From assembly GCA_027494015.1 (NCBI GenBank), contig JAOSJP010000001.1, forward strand, positions 813,073 through 877,072: a DNA stretch of 64,000 nucleotides, written 5' to 3'. This document shows, piece after piece, positions 34,767 through 43,975 of the stretch. Both the position numbers and the translations under genes were made by a program. Below the pieces are notes generated by a model. That model was not told where the DNA came from. It saw only the letters and a program-made list of their open reading frames with translations, and did no database searches. The DNA comes from Anaerolineae bacterium (lineage in GTDB: Bacteria; Chloroflexota; Anaerolineae; Aggregatilineales; Aggregatilineaceae). Position 1 is the first letter of the stretch. Each line of letters opens with the position of its first letter.

Positions 34767-35933
34767 ATGTCTGCGTCATTGACCGTGCGCAAGGTCGAGA
34801 ACAAGGCCGACTTCGAGACCTTTCTGCGCTTCCCCTGGACGCTCTACCAAGACGACCCGATCTGGGTGCCGCCGCTGCTCTCGATGCAGCGCCACAAGTT
34901 CGACAAGCGCAGAAACCCCACCTGGCAGCACCTGGCAGGCGACTACTTCATCGCCCGGCGCGGTGAGCAGGTGGTGGGCACCATCGCCGCCTTCATCAAT
35001 CACCGCCACAACGAGTTCCAGGGCGAGCGGATCGGCTTCTTCGGCGCGTTCGAGGTGACCGATGACCAGGAAGCCGCCGACGCCTTGCTGGGGACGGCGG
35101 CGGACTACGTTGCCGCACAAGGAGCGACCGCCCTGCGCGGCCCGGCGACTTTCTCCACCAACGAGGAATGCGGCGTGCTGATCGAGGGCTTCGACGATCC
35201 GCCGCTGGTGCTCTACCCCTACAACCCGCCCTACACGCAGCGGCTGGTCGAGAATGCGCCTGGCTTCGCCCAGGTGATGGACTTGTGGAGCTATCACTTC
35301 ACGCTGCAAGGCGCCGGCCAGTCAGAACGAGTGCAGCAAATGCTGCGCATCATCCGCAAGAACAACGAGCGGCGCGGCATCACTGTCCGCCCGCCGGACA
35401 GCCGCCGCCTCAAACAGGAGTTCGCCATCCTCAAAGACATCTACAACCAGGCGTGGGAGAAGAACTGGGGCTTCGTGCCCTTCTCCGACGCCGAGCTGGA
35501 TGACCTGGTGGCCAACCTGGGCACCTTCTACGATAAGCGCGTCGCCGTCTTCGCCGAGGTCAAGGGCCGGCCGGCGGGCTTTCTGCTGGGTATACCGGAC
35601 ATGAACCAGGTGCTGCGGCTGGCCTATCCCCGCCCCGGCAAGCCGGAACTGCTGACCAAGCTGCAAATTCTGTGGCACTGGAAAGCGCGCCCCAAAATCA
35701 AGCGGCTGCGCATCCCGCTGATGGGCGTGCGGGCCGAGTTTCGCGGCATCGGCGTGGAGGCAGCCCTGTTCAGCGAGCTATACGAGCGGGCGCTCAGCTT
35801 CGCCCCGCAGACGGGCTGGTATTCCGCCGACGGCGGCTGGGTGCTGGAGACGAACGAGCCGATGCAGCGCCTGTGCGACATTCACAACGGGGTGGTCTAT
35901 AAGCGGTTTCGCTTCTACGAGCGGGCGTTGTGA
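34767..35933 (+). CDS. GNAT-family N-acetyltransferase (YghO-like), copy 2
   Basis: A 388-residue intact paralogue of the preceding gene, at about 60 percent identity by eye. ATG 34767 follows AAGGAGTTATGCC. The N-terminal DFETFLRFPWTLYQDDPIWVPPL is family-typical. The central block GATALRGPATFSTNEECGVL and the C-terminal GVRAEFRGIGVEAALF, which includes an acetyl-CoA loop-like R-x-x-G-x-G, are conserved. Such proteins transfer acyl groups to unknown small molecules or proteins. With copy 1 broken, this is the functional member of the pair. Confidence 0.82.
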   Translation: MSASLTVRKVENKADFETFLRFPWTLYQDDPIWVPPLLSMQRHKFDKRRNPTWQHLAGDYFIARRGEQVVGTIAAFINHRHNEFQGERIGFFGAFEVTDDQEAADALLGTAADYVAAQGATALRGPATFSTNEECGVLIEGFDDPPLVLYPYNPPYTQRLVENAPGFAQVMDLWSYHFTLQGAGQSERVQQMLRIIRKNNERRGITVRPPDSRRLKQEFAILKDIYNQAWEKNWGFVPFSDAELDDLVANLGTFYDKRVAVFAEVKGRPAGFLLGIPDMNQVLRLAYPRPGKPELLTKLQILWHWKARPKIKRLRIPLMGVRAEFRGIGVEAALFSELYERALSFAPQTGWYSADGGWVLETNEPMQRLCDIHNGVVYKRFRFYERAL

Positions 35934-36430
35934 CTGGTAATTGGTGGTTGGTTACTGGTTGTTGGTGATCAGTGATCAGTTGTCAGTTGCCGGTGATCGG
36001 TAGGGGCGCTGCTCTGTGTTACCCGCTGAAGACCAGACTTCCGAAGTCTGCAGAGGCTTCGGAAGTCTTCCTGCGGCGCACGCCTCCATCCCCCCGGCCC
36101 CTTCCCCCAGCAGCGCCAGGGGAACGGGAGAGCCGCCTGCCAGATCATCCCCCTCTCTAGCTCGGCTGGGGGAGAGGCCTGTAGGGGAGGGTTTCTAAAC
36201 CCTCCCCTTACACACAGGGCGCAGCAGAGCAGCGCCCAAAGAAGGCGGGGCATCACGGTCACTGGGCAACTTGTGCTGATAGCCGGCGGCTGGCCGCTGC
36301 GCTGAGCGAGTCGCGTAGCGCCGCGCGCGCGATGGTGTTTCTTCTTGTGATGCTGGAGTGATCCAAAAGTCCTCCAACCCGCGTATCTGATTAGGTATAA
36401 GTCTAGCGGACTGCAAAAGGAGCACCGGAC
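35934..36430. repeat. Repeat-filled spacer after the GNAT pair
   Basis: This gap contains TTGGTTACTGGTTGTTGG and TGATCAGTGATCAG words. An AGACTTCCGAAGTCT palindrome lies at 36035-36068, CCTTCCCCCAGC and CCCTCTCTAGCTCGG hairpins follow, and a GTAGGGGAGGGTTT palindrome is at 36181-36211. The order closely parallels 34440-34650, so the spacer itself was probably copied with the duplicated gene. Nothing coding is visible. Confidence 0.72.
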
Positions 36431-36655
36431 ATGGCACTCGTGGATTTCATGGCAAGCCCGATGGGGCGCTGGCTGCGCATCGTCGTAGGAATCGTGCTCA
36501 TCCTGATCGGCCTGCTGGTTATCGAGGGCACCGGCGGGACCGTCATCGCCATCATCGGGCTGGTGCCGCTGGCGGCGGGCGCCTTCGACTTCTGCGTTCT
36601 GGCGCCGCTGCTCGGCTTGCCGTTCTGGGGTCGGGCGATCCGCCAGCGCAAATAG
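36431..36655 (+). CDS. YgaP-like (DUF2892) two-helix membrane protein
   Basis: A 74-residue inner-membrane protein with AAAGGAG upstream. The motif MGRWLRIVVGIVLILIGLL leads the first helix. A second helix follows in GTVIAIIGLVPLAAGAFDFC, ending with a Cys and then APLLGLPFWG. This pattern (R-x-x-R, G...GLVPL..G...FC.L..LLG) is the DUF2892 signature. The same transmembrane unit is found at the C-terminus of rhodanese YgaP, so sulfur handling is possible but unproven. Confidence 0.85.
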   Translation: MALVDFMASPMGRWLRIVVGIVLILIGLLVIEGTGGTVIAIIGLVPLAAGAFDFCVLAPLLGLPFWGRAIRQRK

Positions 36656-36684
36656 CCTGTATACAGAGCTACCCCAGACGTGCG

Positions 36685-36710
36685 CGGGCCGCTCGTAGCT
36701 GAACGGCCCG
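36685..36710 (+). terminator. Terminator hairpin after the DUF2892 gene
   Basis: A 7-bp stem CGGGCCG (36685-36691) pairs with CGGCCCG (36704-36710) and can be extended by AGAC/GTCT. A short T-rich TTGTCTTT tail follows. Confidence 0.65.
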
Positions 36711-36755
36711 TTGTCTTTGGCGCGCTGCCCGTTCGCGTCCGCCGCCTGACTTCGT

Positions 36756-36785
36756 TTGCCAAGCGGTCGTGCGATCCTGTACAAT
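36756..36785 (+). promoter_or_regulatory. Candidate sigma-70-like promoter for the pdh operon
   Basis: TTGCCA at 36756 and TACAAT at 36780 are separated by 18 bases, giving a plausible -35/-10 pair. The MITE-like element at 36790 begins five bases downstream, so any transcript from here into pdhA would run through the whole element. Assigned by pattern only. Confidence 0.35.
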
Positions 36786-36789
36786 TTCC

Positions 36790-37002
36790 CTAGAGCGTGT
36801 TATGAACTTGGTACCCTTGACAAGGGAGAGGGGCGCTCTGTTTACCTCACCCCCTGGCCTCGCTGCGCTCGGCCTTTCCCCCTCTCCATGTATGGAGAGG
36901 GGGAGTCGAGGCGCGCCAGCGCCGAGACGGGGGTGAGGTAAACCAGGAGCTACCCAAAACCGCTGGGGAAAGACAGGGCCATCAGTGCATAACAGCCTCT
37001 AG
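36790..37002. mobile_element. MITE-like element with CTAG ends, copy 2
   Basis: A 213-bp element with inverted ends CTAGAGCGTGTTATGAA and, complemented, CTAGAGGCTGTTATGCA. The interior (36841-36943) is a TTTACCTCACCCC palindrome with an inner CCCTCTCCATGTATGG hairpin. It is the opposite orientation of 21433-21614. A single end of the family (GTTCATAACACGCTCTAG) also sits near 40549-40566. CTAG at both borders may be the target duplication; transposases that recognise YTAR-type sites make such ends. Confidence 0.78.
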
Positions 37003-37083
37003 AGTCACAACGCAATTTCGTGCATTCCATCATGGGCGTTACCCTGAACGCCCATTTTCACGCTGGCTGGGGGAGTCTTGTAG

Positions 37084-38067
37084 ATGGCCAAACCGAACAA
37101 GGAAACGCTGCTTGACTGGTACCGGCAGATGGTGCTCATCCGCCGCTTCGAGGAGCGCTGCGCCGAGCTGTACCAGCAAGGGCTGATCGGCGGCTTCCTG
37201 CACCTGTACATCGGGCAGGAAGCGACGGGCGTCGGCGCGGTGGCCGCGCTGGGGCCGAACGATCACGTGATCACCGCCTACCGCGATCATGGCATCGCCC
37301 TGGCGCGCGGCATTGACCCCAATCGCATCATGGCCGAAATGCTGGGCAAGCGCACCGGCGTCAGCGGCGGCAAGGGTGGCTCGATGCACCTGGCCGACCG
37401 CGGGCTGCACATGTGGGGCGGCTACGGCATCGTCGGCGGGCACCTGCCTTTGGCGGCGGGCATCGCCCTCAAGATTCGCTACATGGAAGAAGATGGCGTC
37501 GTGCTGGCCCTGATGGGCGACGGCTCGACCAACATCGGCTACTTCCACGAGTCGCTCAATCTCAGCGCCGTGTGGGACCTCCCCGTCGTCTGGCTGATCG
37601 AGAACAACCAGTACGGCATGGGCACCGCCGTCGAGCGCGCCAGCGGCGCGAAAGAACTCGTCCGCCGCGCCCTGGCCTACAGCAGCGAGGACGGCAGCGG
37701 CATGAAGATGGGGCCGCGCGTGGACGGCATGGATGTGCTGGCCGTCTATGACGCGATCAGCGAGGCCGCCGAGCACGCCCGCAAGCACGGCCCCGTCCTT
37801 GTCGAGTCGCTCACCTATCGCCTGGAAGGGCACAGCATGGGCGACCCGCAGCGTTACCGCACCAAAGAAGAGGTCGAGTCGTTCGTAGCCAGCGGCCCCA
37901 TTGAGCGCTTCCGCCACCACCTGACCGAGACCTACAAAGGCGTGGAGAAGGCGCTCGACAAGCTCGACGCCGAGGCGCTGCAAGCCGTTGACGACGCTGT
38001 TGAGTTCGCCAAGAGCAGCGACAACCCGACCTACGAAGACCTGATCAGCCACGTGTACGTTGACTAG
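37084..38067 (+). CDS. pdhA: Pyruvate dehydrogenase (or branched-chain/acetoin) E1 component, alpha subunit
   Basis: A 327-residue thiamine-diphosphate enzyme subunit. The TPP-binding block GDGSTNIGYFHESLNLSAVW and ENNQYGMGT are clear. The phosphorylation-loop-like RLEGHSMGDPQRYR and a GGKGGSMHLAD stretch are also conserved. With the beta subunit it decarboxylates pyruvate and passes the acetyl group to the lipoyl domain of E2. It leads a three-gene operon; the next start is eight bases after its stop. Lipoamide dehydrogenase (E3) is not in the window. The 2-oxoacid substrate (pyruvate versus acetoin) cannot be separated by eye. Confidence 0.93.
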   Translation: MAKPNKETLLDWYRQMVLIRRFEERCAELYQQGLIGGFLHLYIGQEATGVGAVAALGPNDHVITAYRDHGIALARGIDPNRIMAEMLGKRTGVSGGKGGSMHLADRGLHMWGGYGIVGGHLPLAAGIALKIRYMEEDGVVLALMGDGSTNIGYFHESLNLSAVWDLPVVWLIENNQYGMGTAVERASGAKELVRRALAYSSEDGSGMKMGPRVDGMDVLAVYDAISEAAEHARKHGPVLVESLTYRLEGHSMGDPQRYRTKEEVESFVASGPIERFRHHLTETYKGVEKALDKLDAEALQAVDDAVEFAKSSDNPTYEDLISHVYVD

Positions 38068-38075
38068 AGGGGGCT

Positions 38076-39056
38076 ATGGCCGATAGACCAATTACCTACC
38101 GCGAGGCGCTGAGCAGCGCCCTGCGCGAAGAGATGCAGCGCGACGAGCGCGTGTTCATCATGGGCGAAGAAGTTGGCGTGTGGGGCGGCACCTACGCCGT
38201 GACGCGCGGCTTCCTCGACGAGTTCGGCGCCAGGCGCGTGCGCGACACGCCGATCTCCGAGATGGTCATCGCGGGCGCGGCGGTCGGGGCGGCGATGGCC
38301 GGCCTGCGTCCCGTCGCCGAGATCATGACGATCAACTTCGCCTTCCTGGCCCTGGACGCCATCATCAACCACGCGGCCAAAGTCCGCTATATGTTCAACG
38401 GGCAGTTCACTGTCCCGCTGGTCATCCGCACGACGACCGGCGGCGGCAAGCAGCTTGGCGCGACGCACTCCCACGCCCCGGAAGTGATCTTCGCCCACTT
38501 CCCCGGCCTGTACGTGGCCGTGCCCGGCACCGCCTACGACGCCAGGGGGATGCTCAAAGCGGCCATCCGCGACGACAACCCGGTGCTCTTCGTCGAGCAC
38601 AGCACCATGCTCCAACGGCGCAGCCCCGCCCCCGACGACCCGGACTTCCTGCTGCCCATCGGCAAGAGCGACATCAAGCGCACAGGCTCGGACGTGACTA
38701 TCGTCACCTACCAGAAGGGGCTGGAGTTCTCGCTGGTCGCCGCCGAAGAGCTGGCCAAAGAGGGCATCGAGGCGGAGATCATTGACCTGCGCTGGCTGCG
38801 CCCGCTCGACCTGGAGCCGGTCTTCGAGAGCTTCAAGAAGACCAACCGCTGTGTCGTGGTCGAGGAGAGCCTGCCCCTGTTCAACGTGGGGGCCGAGGTC
38901 GCCGCGCAGATTCACGACGAGTGCTTCGACTGGATGGACGCGCCGGTCAAGCGCGTGGCGGCGATGGATGTTCCGCTACCCTATTCGCACGAGATCGAGC
39001 AGATGGCGCTGCCCAGCCCACAGAAAATTATACAGGCGGTTAAGGAGGTAATTTGA
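38076..39056 (+). CDS. pdhB: Pyruvate dehydrogenase E1 component, beta subunit
   Basis: A 326-residue transketolase-like beta subunit that completes the E1 active site. It begins ITYREALSSALREEMQRDER and has MGEEVGVWGGTYAVTRG, TPISEMVIAGAAVG and VEESLPLFNVGAEVAAQI, all conserved in E1-beta proteins. The operon is tight: its stop codon overlaps the E2 start as TGATG at 39054-39058, so the three subunits are translated in step. Confidence 0.95.
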   Translation: MADRPITYREALSSALREEMQRDERVFIMGEEVGVWGGTYAVTRGFLDEFGARRVRDTPISEMVIAGAAVGAAMAGLRPVAEIMTINFAFLALDAIINHAAKVRYMFNGQFTVPLVIRTTTGGGKQLGATHSHAPEVIFAHFPGLYVAVPGTAYDARGMLKAAIRDDNPVLFVEHSTMLQRRSPAPDDPDFLLPIGKSDIKRTGSDVTIVTYQKGLEFSLVAAEELAKEGIEAEIIDLRWLRPLDLEPVFESFKKTNRCVVVEESLPLFNVGAEVAAQIHDECFDWMDAPVKRVAAMDVPLPYSHEIEQMALPSPQKIIQAVKEVI

Positions 39057-40369
39057 TGGCCGAACCCATCATCATGCCCAAGCTCGGCTTTGACATGGCC
39101 GAAGGCACGCTCGTCAACTGGACGGTGCAGATCGGCCAGGCGATCAAGAAGGGCGATGTGATCGCCGAGATCGAGACGGACAAGGCGACCATCGAGATCG
39201 AGACGACGGTCGAGGGCACCGTGCTGCAACTGCTGGCCGAGCCGGGCGATGTCGTCGCGGTTGGCGCGCCCATCGGCTACGTCGGCGCGGAGGGGGAGGC
39301 CCCGCCAGAGGGCGCCGCCCCCGCCAAAGCAGCGCCCGCCGCTGCGGAGGCCGCCGACGAACCCGGCCCCGACGAGCCAGTGCGGGTGGCCGAAGCCGCC
39401 CCCGCCGAGGCTGCCGAGGCGGGCGGCGCTGGCATTCTCAAGATCAGCCCCATCGCCCGCCGCCTGGCCGACGAGCGGGGCATTGATCCGCGCCGCGTGC
39501 AGGGCACCGGCCCTGGCGGGCGCATCACCAAGAAGGACATCGAGAGCTTCGTGGCCGCGAAGGCACCGGTAGCTCCTGCCCCGCCGAAGGCCGCTCCTGT
39601 GGTCCCGGCGGCCCCGCCCATCCCGCCCGAAGCGCCGCGCCCGACCATGCCCACCTTCACCGAGATTCCCAGCGGGCCGGACGTGGAGATCATCCCGCTC
39701 AGCCGCATCCGGGCGCGCATCGGCCAGCGGCTGGTCGAAAGCAAGCAGTTCGTGCCGCACTTCTACGTCACCAGCGAGATTGACATGGCGGCGGCCCTGG
39801 AGCTGCGCCGGCAGATCAACGCCAGCATCGAAGACGAGGCGGGCAGGATCACGGTCAACGACATGATCGTCAAGGCGGTGGCCCTGGCGCTGCGCCGCTT
39901 CCCCAACCTCAACTCGCATTACTACGGCGACAAGCTGGTGCGCCATTCGCGGATCAACATCGGCATCGCCGTGTCGCTCGACAGCGGGCTGGTCAATGTC
40001 ACCTCCTACGACGCGGACAAGGTGTCGCTGGGCACGATGGCCTACAATCACCGCGACATGATCACCCGCGCCCGCGAGGGCAAGGTCAAGCCGCACGAGA
40101 TCGAGGGCAGCACCTTCACGGTGAGCAACCTCGGCCTGTTCGATGTGGATCATTTCATCGCCATCATCAACCCGCCGGAAGCGGGCATCCTGGCCATTGG
40201 CTCGGCCAAGAAGGTGCCCGTCGTGCTTGAAGACGGCACGCTTGGCGTCGGGACGCGGATGAAGGTCACGATCAGCGTGGATCATCGCGTCAGCGACGGG
40301 GTCGAGGCGGCGAGCTTCCTGCAGGTGTTCAAGGAACTGCTCGAAAACCCGATGCGGCTGCTGATCTAG
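39056..40369 (+). CDS. pdhC: Dihydrolipoamide acetyltransferase E2 component
   Basis: A 437-residue E2 protein. Residues 1-75 are a lipoyl domain with ETDKAT, whose Lys carries lipoate. A Pro/Ala/Glu linker follows, then a peripheral-subunit-binding domain (ISPIARRLADERGIDPRRVQ and GTGPGGRITKKDI). A second linker leads to the catalytic core ending in DHRVSDGVEAASFL, whose His and Asp are the CoA-acetyltransfer residues. The start is ATG 39056 with AAGGAGG upstream; an adjacent TTG at 39053 is less likely. It transfers the acetyl group to CoA. Confidence 0.95.
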   Translation: MAEPIIMPKLGFDMAEGTLVNWTVQIGQAIKKGDVIAEIETDKATIEIETTVEGTVLQLLAEPGDVVAVGAPIGYVGAEGEAPPEGAAPAKAAPAAAEAADEPGPDEPVRVAEAAPAEAAEAGGAGILKISPIARRLADERGIDPRRVQGTGPGGRITKKDIESFVAAKAPVAPAPPKAAPVVPAAPPIPPEAPRPTMPTFTEIPSGPDVEIIPLSRIRARIGQRLVESKQFVPHFYVTSEIDMAAALELRRQINASIEDEAGRITVNDMIVKAVALALRRFPNLNSHYYGDKLVRHSRINIGIAVSLDSGLVNVTSYDADKVSLGTMAYNHRDMITRAREGKVKPHEIEGSTFTVSNLGLFDVDHFIAIINPPEAGILAIGSAKKVPVVLEDGTLGVGTRMKVTISVDHRVSDGVEAASFLQVFKELLENPMRLLI

Positions 40370-40743
40370 CGGAGTCTGCGCACGAGTTGTCAGGCGGTTG
40401 GCGAAGGCCCCTATCCCCGGCCCCTTCCCCCAGCAAAGCCAGGGGAAGGGGAGAAACTGTCTCTCCCCGCCGGCGGGGAGGGGCCTCAGGGTGGGATCAG
40501 GGCGCTGCTTATGCGCTGTACTCTGTGTGCTTGCGCTGAGCGTGCGAAGTTCATAACACGCTCTAGCGGCGCGCGCGGCAGGTCTGCCTGCCGCGATGCG
40601 ACGACCGTGACTGGTACCGTTTGTAGGGGCGGGTTTGCAAACCCGCCCCTACATGACCTTACCCCCGCGAGACCGACTGGTGCAGCGCGTCAACGCCGAG
40701 CGAGGGTGAGGTCGGCCAGACGACCCGCCAAGCCGGAGGCCCT
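40370..40743. repeat. Repeat-filled intergenic region
   Basis: A CCCCTTCCCCCAGC hairpin lies at 40420-40456. A stray MITE end, TTCATAACACGCTCTAG, lies at 40550-40566. A perfect GTAGGGGCGGGTTTG palindrome lies at 40623-40652, and a worn TGACCTTACCCCC palindrome at 40653-40713. No gene detected. Confidence 0.7.
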
Positions 40744-41706
40744 ATGCAGCCGCGCGAACGCTTCATCGCTGCCCTCGAACGCCGCCCGCTGACCGGGCGC
40801 GTGCCTCACTTTGAGCTGGTCTTCTTCCTGACGATGGAGGCCTTCGGCAAGGTCCACCCGGAGCACCGCAGCTACCATCAGTGGCTGCAAATGGAGGAGC
40901 GCGAGCGCCAGCTTCACCGGGCGGACCTGGCCGACCTGTATATCGCCACCGCCGAGCGCTTCGAGCACAGCGCCATCTTCCTGCACCCCAACCCGGACGC
41001 GCTCGACGAGACCTGCCGCCTGATTGACCGGGTGCGCGAGCGGAGCGGCGACCGCTATTTCCTGATGCTGCACGGTGACGCCACACTGGGCATCCCCGAC
41101 GGGCAGCAGATGGCCGAGTTCTGCCGCCGCCTGTACGAAGACCCCGCCGCGATCAAGGCCGAGGCCGAGGCGCGGCTGGCGGCGGCGCTGGAGCGGGCCG
41201 AGCATCTGGCCCGGCATGGCGGTCTGGACGGCTTCGCGCTGTGCACCGACTACTGCTTCAACCGGGGGCCATTCCTCAGCCCGGCCCTGTTCAGCGAGTT
41301 CGTCACCCCCTACCTGGCCCGGCTGATCGCCGCCTACCGCGCGCTGGGCTTCTACACGATCAAGCACACCGACGGCAACATCATGCCCATCCTCGACCAA
41401 CTGCTGCAGGCGAACCCGCACGCCCTGCACTCGCTCGATCCGCAGGCGGGCGTGGACATCGCCGAGGTCAAGCGGCGCTGCGGGGCGCAGGTCTGCCTGA
41501 TCGGCAACGTCAACTGCGGGCTGCTGGACACAGGCACCGACGCCGAGGTGATCGCCTCGGCCCGCTACGCGCTGGAGCACGGGATGCCCGGCGGCGGCTA
41601 CATCTTCTCCACGAGCAACTGCATCTACACCGGGATGCGCCTGGACCGCTACGAGCTGATGCTCGATGTGTGGCAGCGGCTGGGCAACTACCCTCCCTCG
41701 TTGTAA
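40744..41706 (+). CDS. Uroporphyrinogen decarboxylase-superfamily protein
   Basis: A 320-residue TIM-barrel protein of the UroD superfamily. It shows RERFIAALERRPLTGRVPHF at the N-terminus, a central GFALCTDYCFNRGPFLSP, and HTDGNIMPILDQLL near the C-terminal half, where true decarboxylases and MtaA-type methyltransferases keep their substrate loop. The arginine-rich coproporphyrinogen-binding motif of HemE is not obvious, so a corrinoid methyltransferase or sugar-acid role is more likely than haem synthesis. It is transcribed alone after repeats; function unproven. Confidence 0.8.
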   Translation: MQPRERFIAALERRPLTGRVPHFELVFFLTMEAFGKVHPEHRSYHQWLQMEERERQLHRADLADLYIATAERFEHSAIFLHPNPDALDETCRLIDRVRERSGDRYFLMLHGDATLGIPDGQQMAEFCRRLYEDPAAIKAEAEARLAAALERAEHLARHGGLDGFALCTDYCFNRGPFLSPALFSEFVTPYLARLIAAYRALGFYTIKHTDGNIMPILDQLLQANPHALHSLDPQAGVDIAEVKRRCGAQVCLIGNVNCGLLDTGTDAEVIASARYALEHGMPGGGYIFSTSNCIYTGMRLDRYELMLDVWQRLGNYPPSL

Positions 41707-41881
41707 CGGTTAGAAATTAAATATAAGAAATAGATGAGAGTTTTCATGTTTATTTGGCACGGCTTGTGAAATAACAGACAATCTGGCTATGCGTTGCATC
41801 AGGACTGTGCTGGAAGGCCCGGCACCCCGTTCGGGCGAGGGCTTTCCCGGCGCAAGTCCCTACCAGACAAGGAGCAACATC

Positions 41882-42643
41882 ATGGCCAACAACGGGAAAG
41901 GTCTCCAGGGTCTGCAAGGCAAAGTGGCGATTGTCACTGGCGCAAGCTCCGGCATTGGTCGGGCGACGGCGCTGGCGTTCGCCCGCGAGGGCGTCAAGGT
42001 CGCCGTGAGCGACGTGAACGTGAAGGGCGGCCAGGAAACCGTCCGCCTGATCGAGCAGCAGGGCGGCGAGGCGATCTTCGTCAAGTGTGACGTGTCCAGC
42101 GCCGCCGAGGCCAAGGCGCTGGTGGAGGAGACGGTCGCGGCCTACGGGCGGCTGGACTTCGCCTGCAACAACGCCGGCATCGGCGGCGAGGCGAACCTGA
42201 CCGCCGACTACTCGCTTGAGGGCTGGAACAAAGTCATCGCCGTCAACCTGACCGGCGTCTTCCTGGGCATGAAGTACCAGATTCCCGAAATGATCAGGCA
42301 GGGCGGCGGGGCCATCGTCAACATGGCCTCCATCCTGGGGCATGTCGGCTTCGCCACCGCGCCCGCCTACGTCAGCGCCAAGCACGGCGTGATCGGCCTG
42401 ACCAAGAACGCGGCCATCGAGTACGCCAAACAGAACATCCGCGTGACGGCGGTCTGCCCGGCCTTCATCCACACGCCGCTGGTGGACGACGGCCTGCCCG
42501 CCGAGGTCAAGGAACACCTGGCAATGGCCCACCCCATTGGGCGCATGGGCAGCCCGGAGGAAGTCGCCGAGCTGGTCGTCTTCCTGTGCTCGGACGGCGC
42601 GACGTTCATGACCGGCAACCCGATCCTGGCAGACGGCCTATAA
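41882..42643 (+). CDS. Short-chain dehydrogenase/reductase, glucose-1-dehydrogenase-like
   Basis: A 253-residue classical SDR. The NAD(P)-binding TGASSGIGRA is at about residues 19-28, NNAGIGG follows, the catalytic Ser lies in NMASILG and the YxxxK pair is in YVSAKHG. The ATG at 41882 follows AAGGAGCAAC. The preceding 175 bases are markedly AT-rich (41707-41760) and probably hold the promoter. Substrate is not assignable by eye; sequences of this kind usually act on sugars, steroids or ketones. Confidence 0.92.
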   Translation: MANNGKGLQGLQGKVAIVTGASSGIGRATALAFAREGVKVAVSDVNVKGGQETVRLIEQQGGEAIFVKCDVSSAAEAKALVEETVAAYGRLDFACNNAGIGGEANLTADYSLEGWNKVIAVNLTGVFLGMKYQIPEMIRQGGGAIVNMASILGHVGFATAPAYVSAKHGVIGLTKNAAIEYAKQNIRVTAVCPAFIHTPLVDDGLPAEVKEHLAMAHPIGRMGSPEEVAELVVFLCSDGATFMTGNPILADGL

Positions 42644-42675
42644 TTGAGTGCAGTCAGGTCTGATCGGGGAAGCGC

Positions 42676-43975
42676 ATGATCGACTCAACGCTGGCCTTTG
42701 CCGGCATCAATCAGATTCAGGAGGCAGACCGAGGGATACACGACTGGTATCGCTTCGTCCTGTCTTTCCCCCCCATTTAGTCCGGCGTTATCTGGACGAT
42801 TTTAATGCCAGGCCGGGACAAACTGTCCTTGACCCTTTCTGCGGTACAGGTACGACGCTCGTGGAACGAAGCTAGGCTTTGCTTGCGCCGGGATTGAAGC
42901 CAATCCAATGGCCTATTTTGCCTGTAAGGTGAAGACACAGTGGAACATATCCCTGGAAGATTTCGAACAACACAGCCAGGAGATTGCCAGGCAAGCCAGT
43001 GCCACCTTTAGCGCACATGGTTTCGACTATAGTGACCTGCCCCTATTCACCAGGCCCGATGCAACGGCGAGCAATCTTCGTCATCTGAGTCACGAACAAG
43101 CGAGACTGCTACTGTCCGGTTCGATAAGTCCACGCCCGCTTCATCGTGCGCTGGTATTGCTCGACCTGATCCGTGCCTGTGCAAAGCCCTGGACATGCCA
43201 TCAGGAACTGGCCTTTGCGGCCACATTAGTCGCCGATGCAAGCAACCTGAAGTTTGGGCCAGAGGTCGGAATCAATCGAAAGCCGAGAGAAGACGCTGAC
43301 GTTGTGGGCAGTTGGATGGGGCGAGTGAGGCAAATGGCTGCCGATCTGCGCGCATTACCTGACCGATCACACCGGCCAGTGGCCATCTTTCATGGCGATG
43401 CGCGGGATGCGCTACCTTTCGACAAGAAGAGCGTTGACTTTGTGATCACTTCTCCTCCATATCCTAATGAGAAAGACTATACGCGCACCACTCGCCTGGA
43501 AAGTGTCGTGCTTGGCTTTATCAACTCACGACAAGAACTTCAGGCTGTCAAGAAAAAGCTGCTACGGAGCAATACGCGGAACGTGTATAGTGACGATCAG
43601 GATGATCGCTGGGTGCAACAATTCGCTTCTATTCAACAGCTAGCCGGTCAGATAGAAGCGAAGCGTTTGGAACTGGGCAAGACATCGGGTTTTGAGAGGC
43701 TGTATCACCGTGTCGTGAGCCTATACTTTGGAGGGATGTATCGCCACCTTGAGGCGCTGAAGCGTGTGCTCAGCCCCGGCGCGCTATGTGCCTATGTGGT
43801 GGGAGATCAGGAATCCTACTTTCGGATCACAATTCGAACCGGCCAACTGCTCGCCGAAATCGCTGAGTATTGCGGGTACAAGATTGAGCGCATTGATCTC
43901 TGGCGCACACGTCCGGCGACTGCAACAGGTTCTCAGATTCGCGAGGAGGTTGTCATATTGCGCTGGCTAGGTTGA
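42676..43975 (+). pseudogene. DNA methyltransferase with two single-base deletions
   Basis: The gene starts MIDSTLAFAGINQIQ and reads DWYRFVLSFPP, then loses frame at a run of seven C (42768-42774). It resumes as HLVRRYLDDFNARPGQTVLD and the AdoMet motif DPFCGTGTTLVE, and loses frame again at 42867-42868. From KLGFACAGIEANPMAYF it runs to 43975, with the catalytic SPPYPNEKDYTR motif. Adding one base at each place restores about 433 residues with motif order I then IV. It is more AT-rich than the flanks. The convergent endonuclease-like gene at 43976 is probably its partner. Confidence 0.8.
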
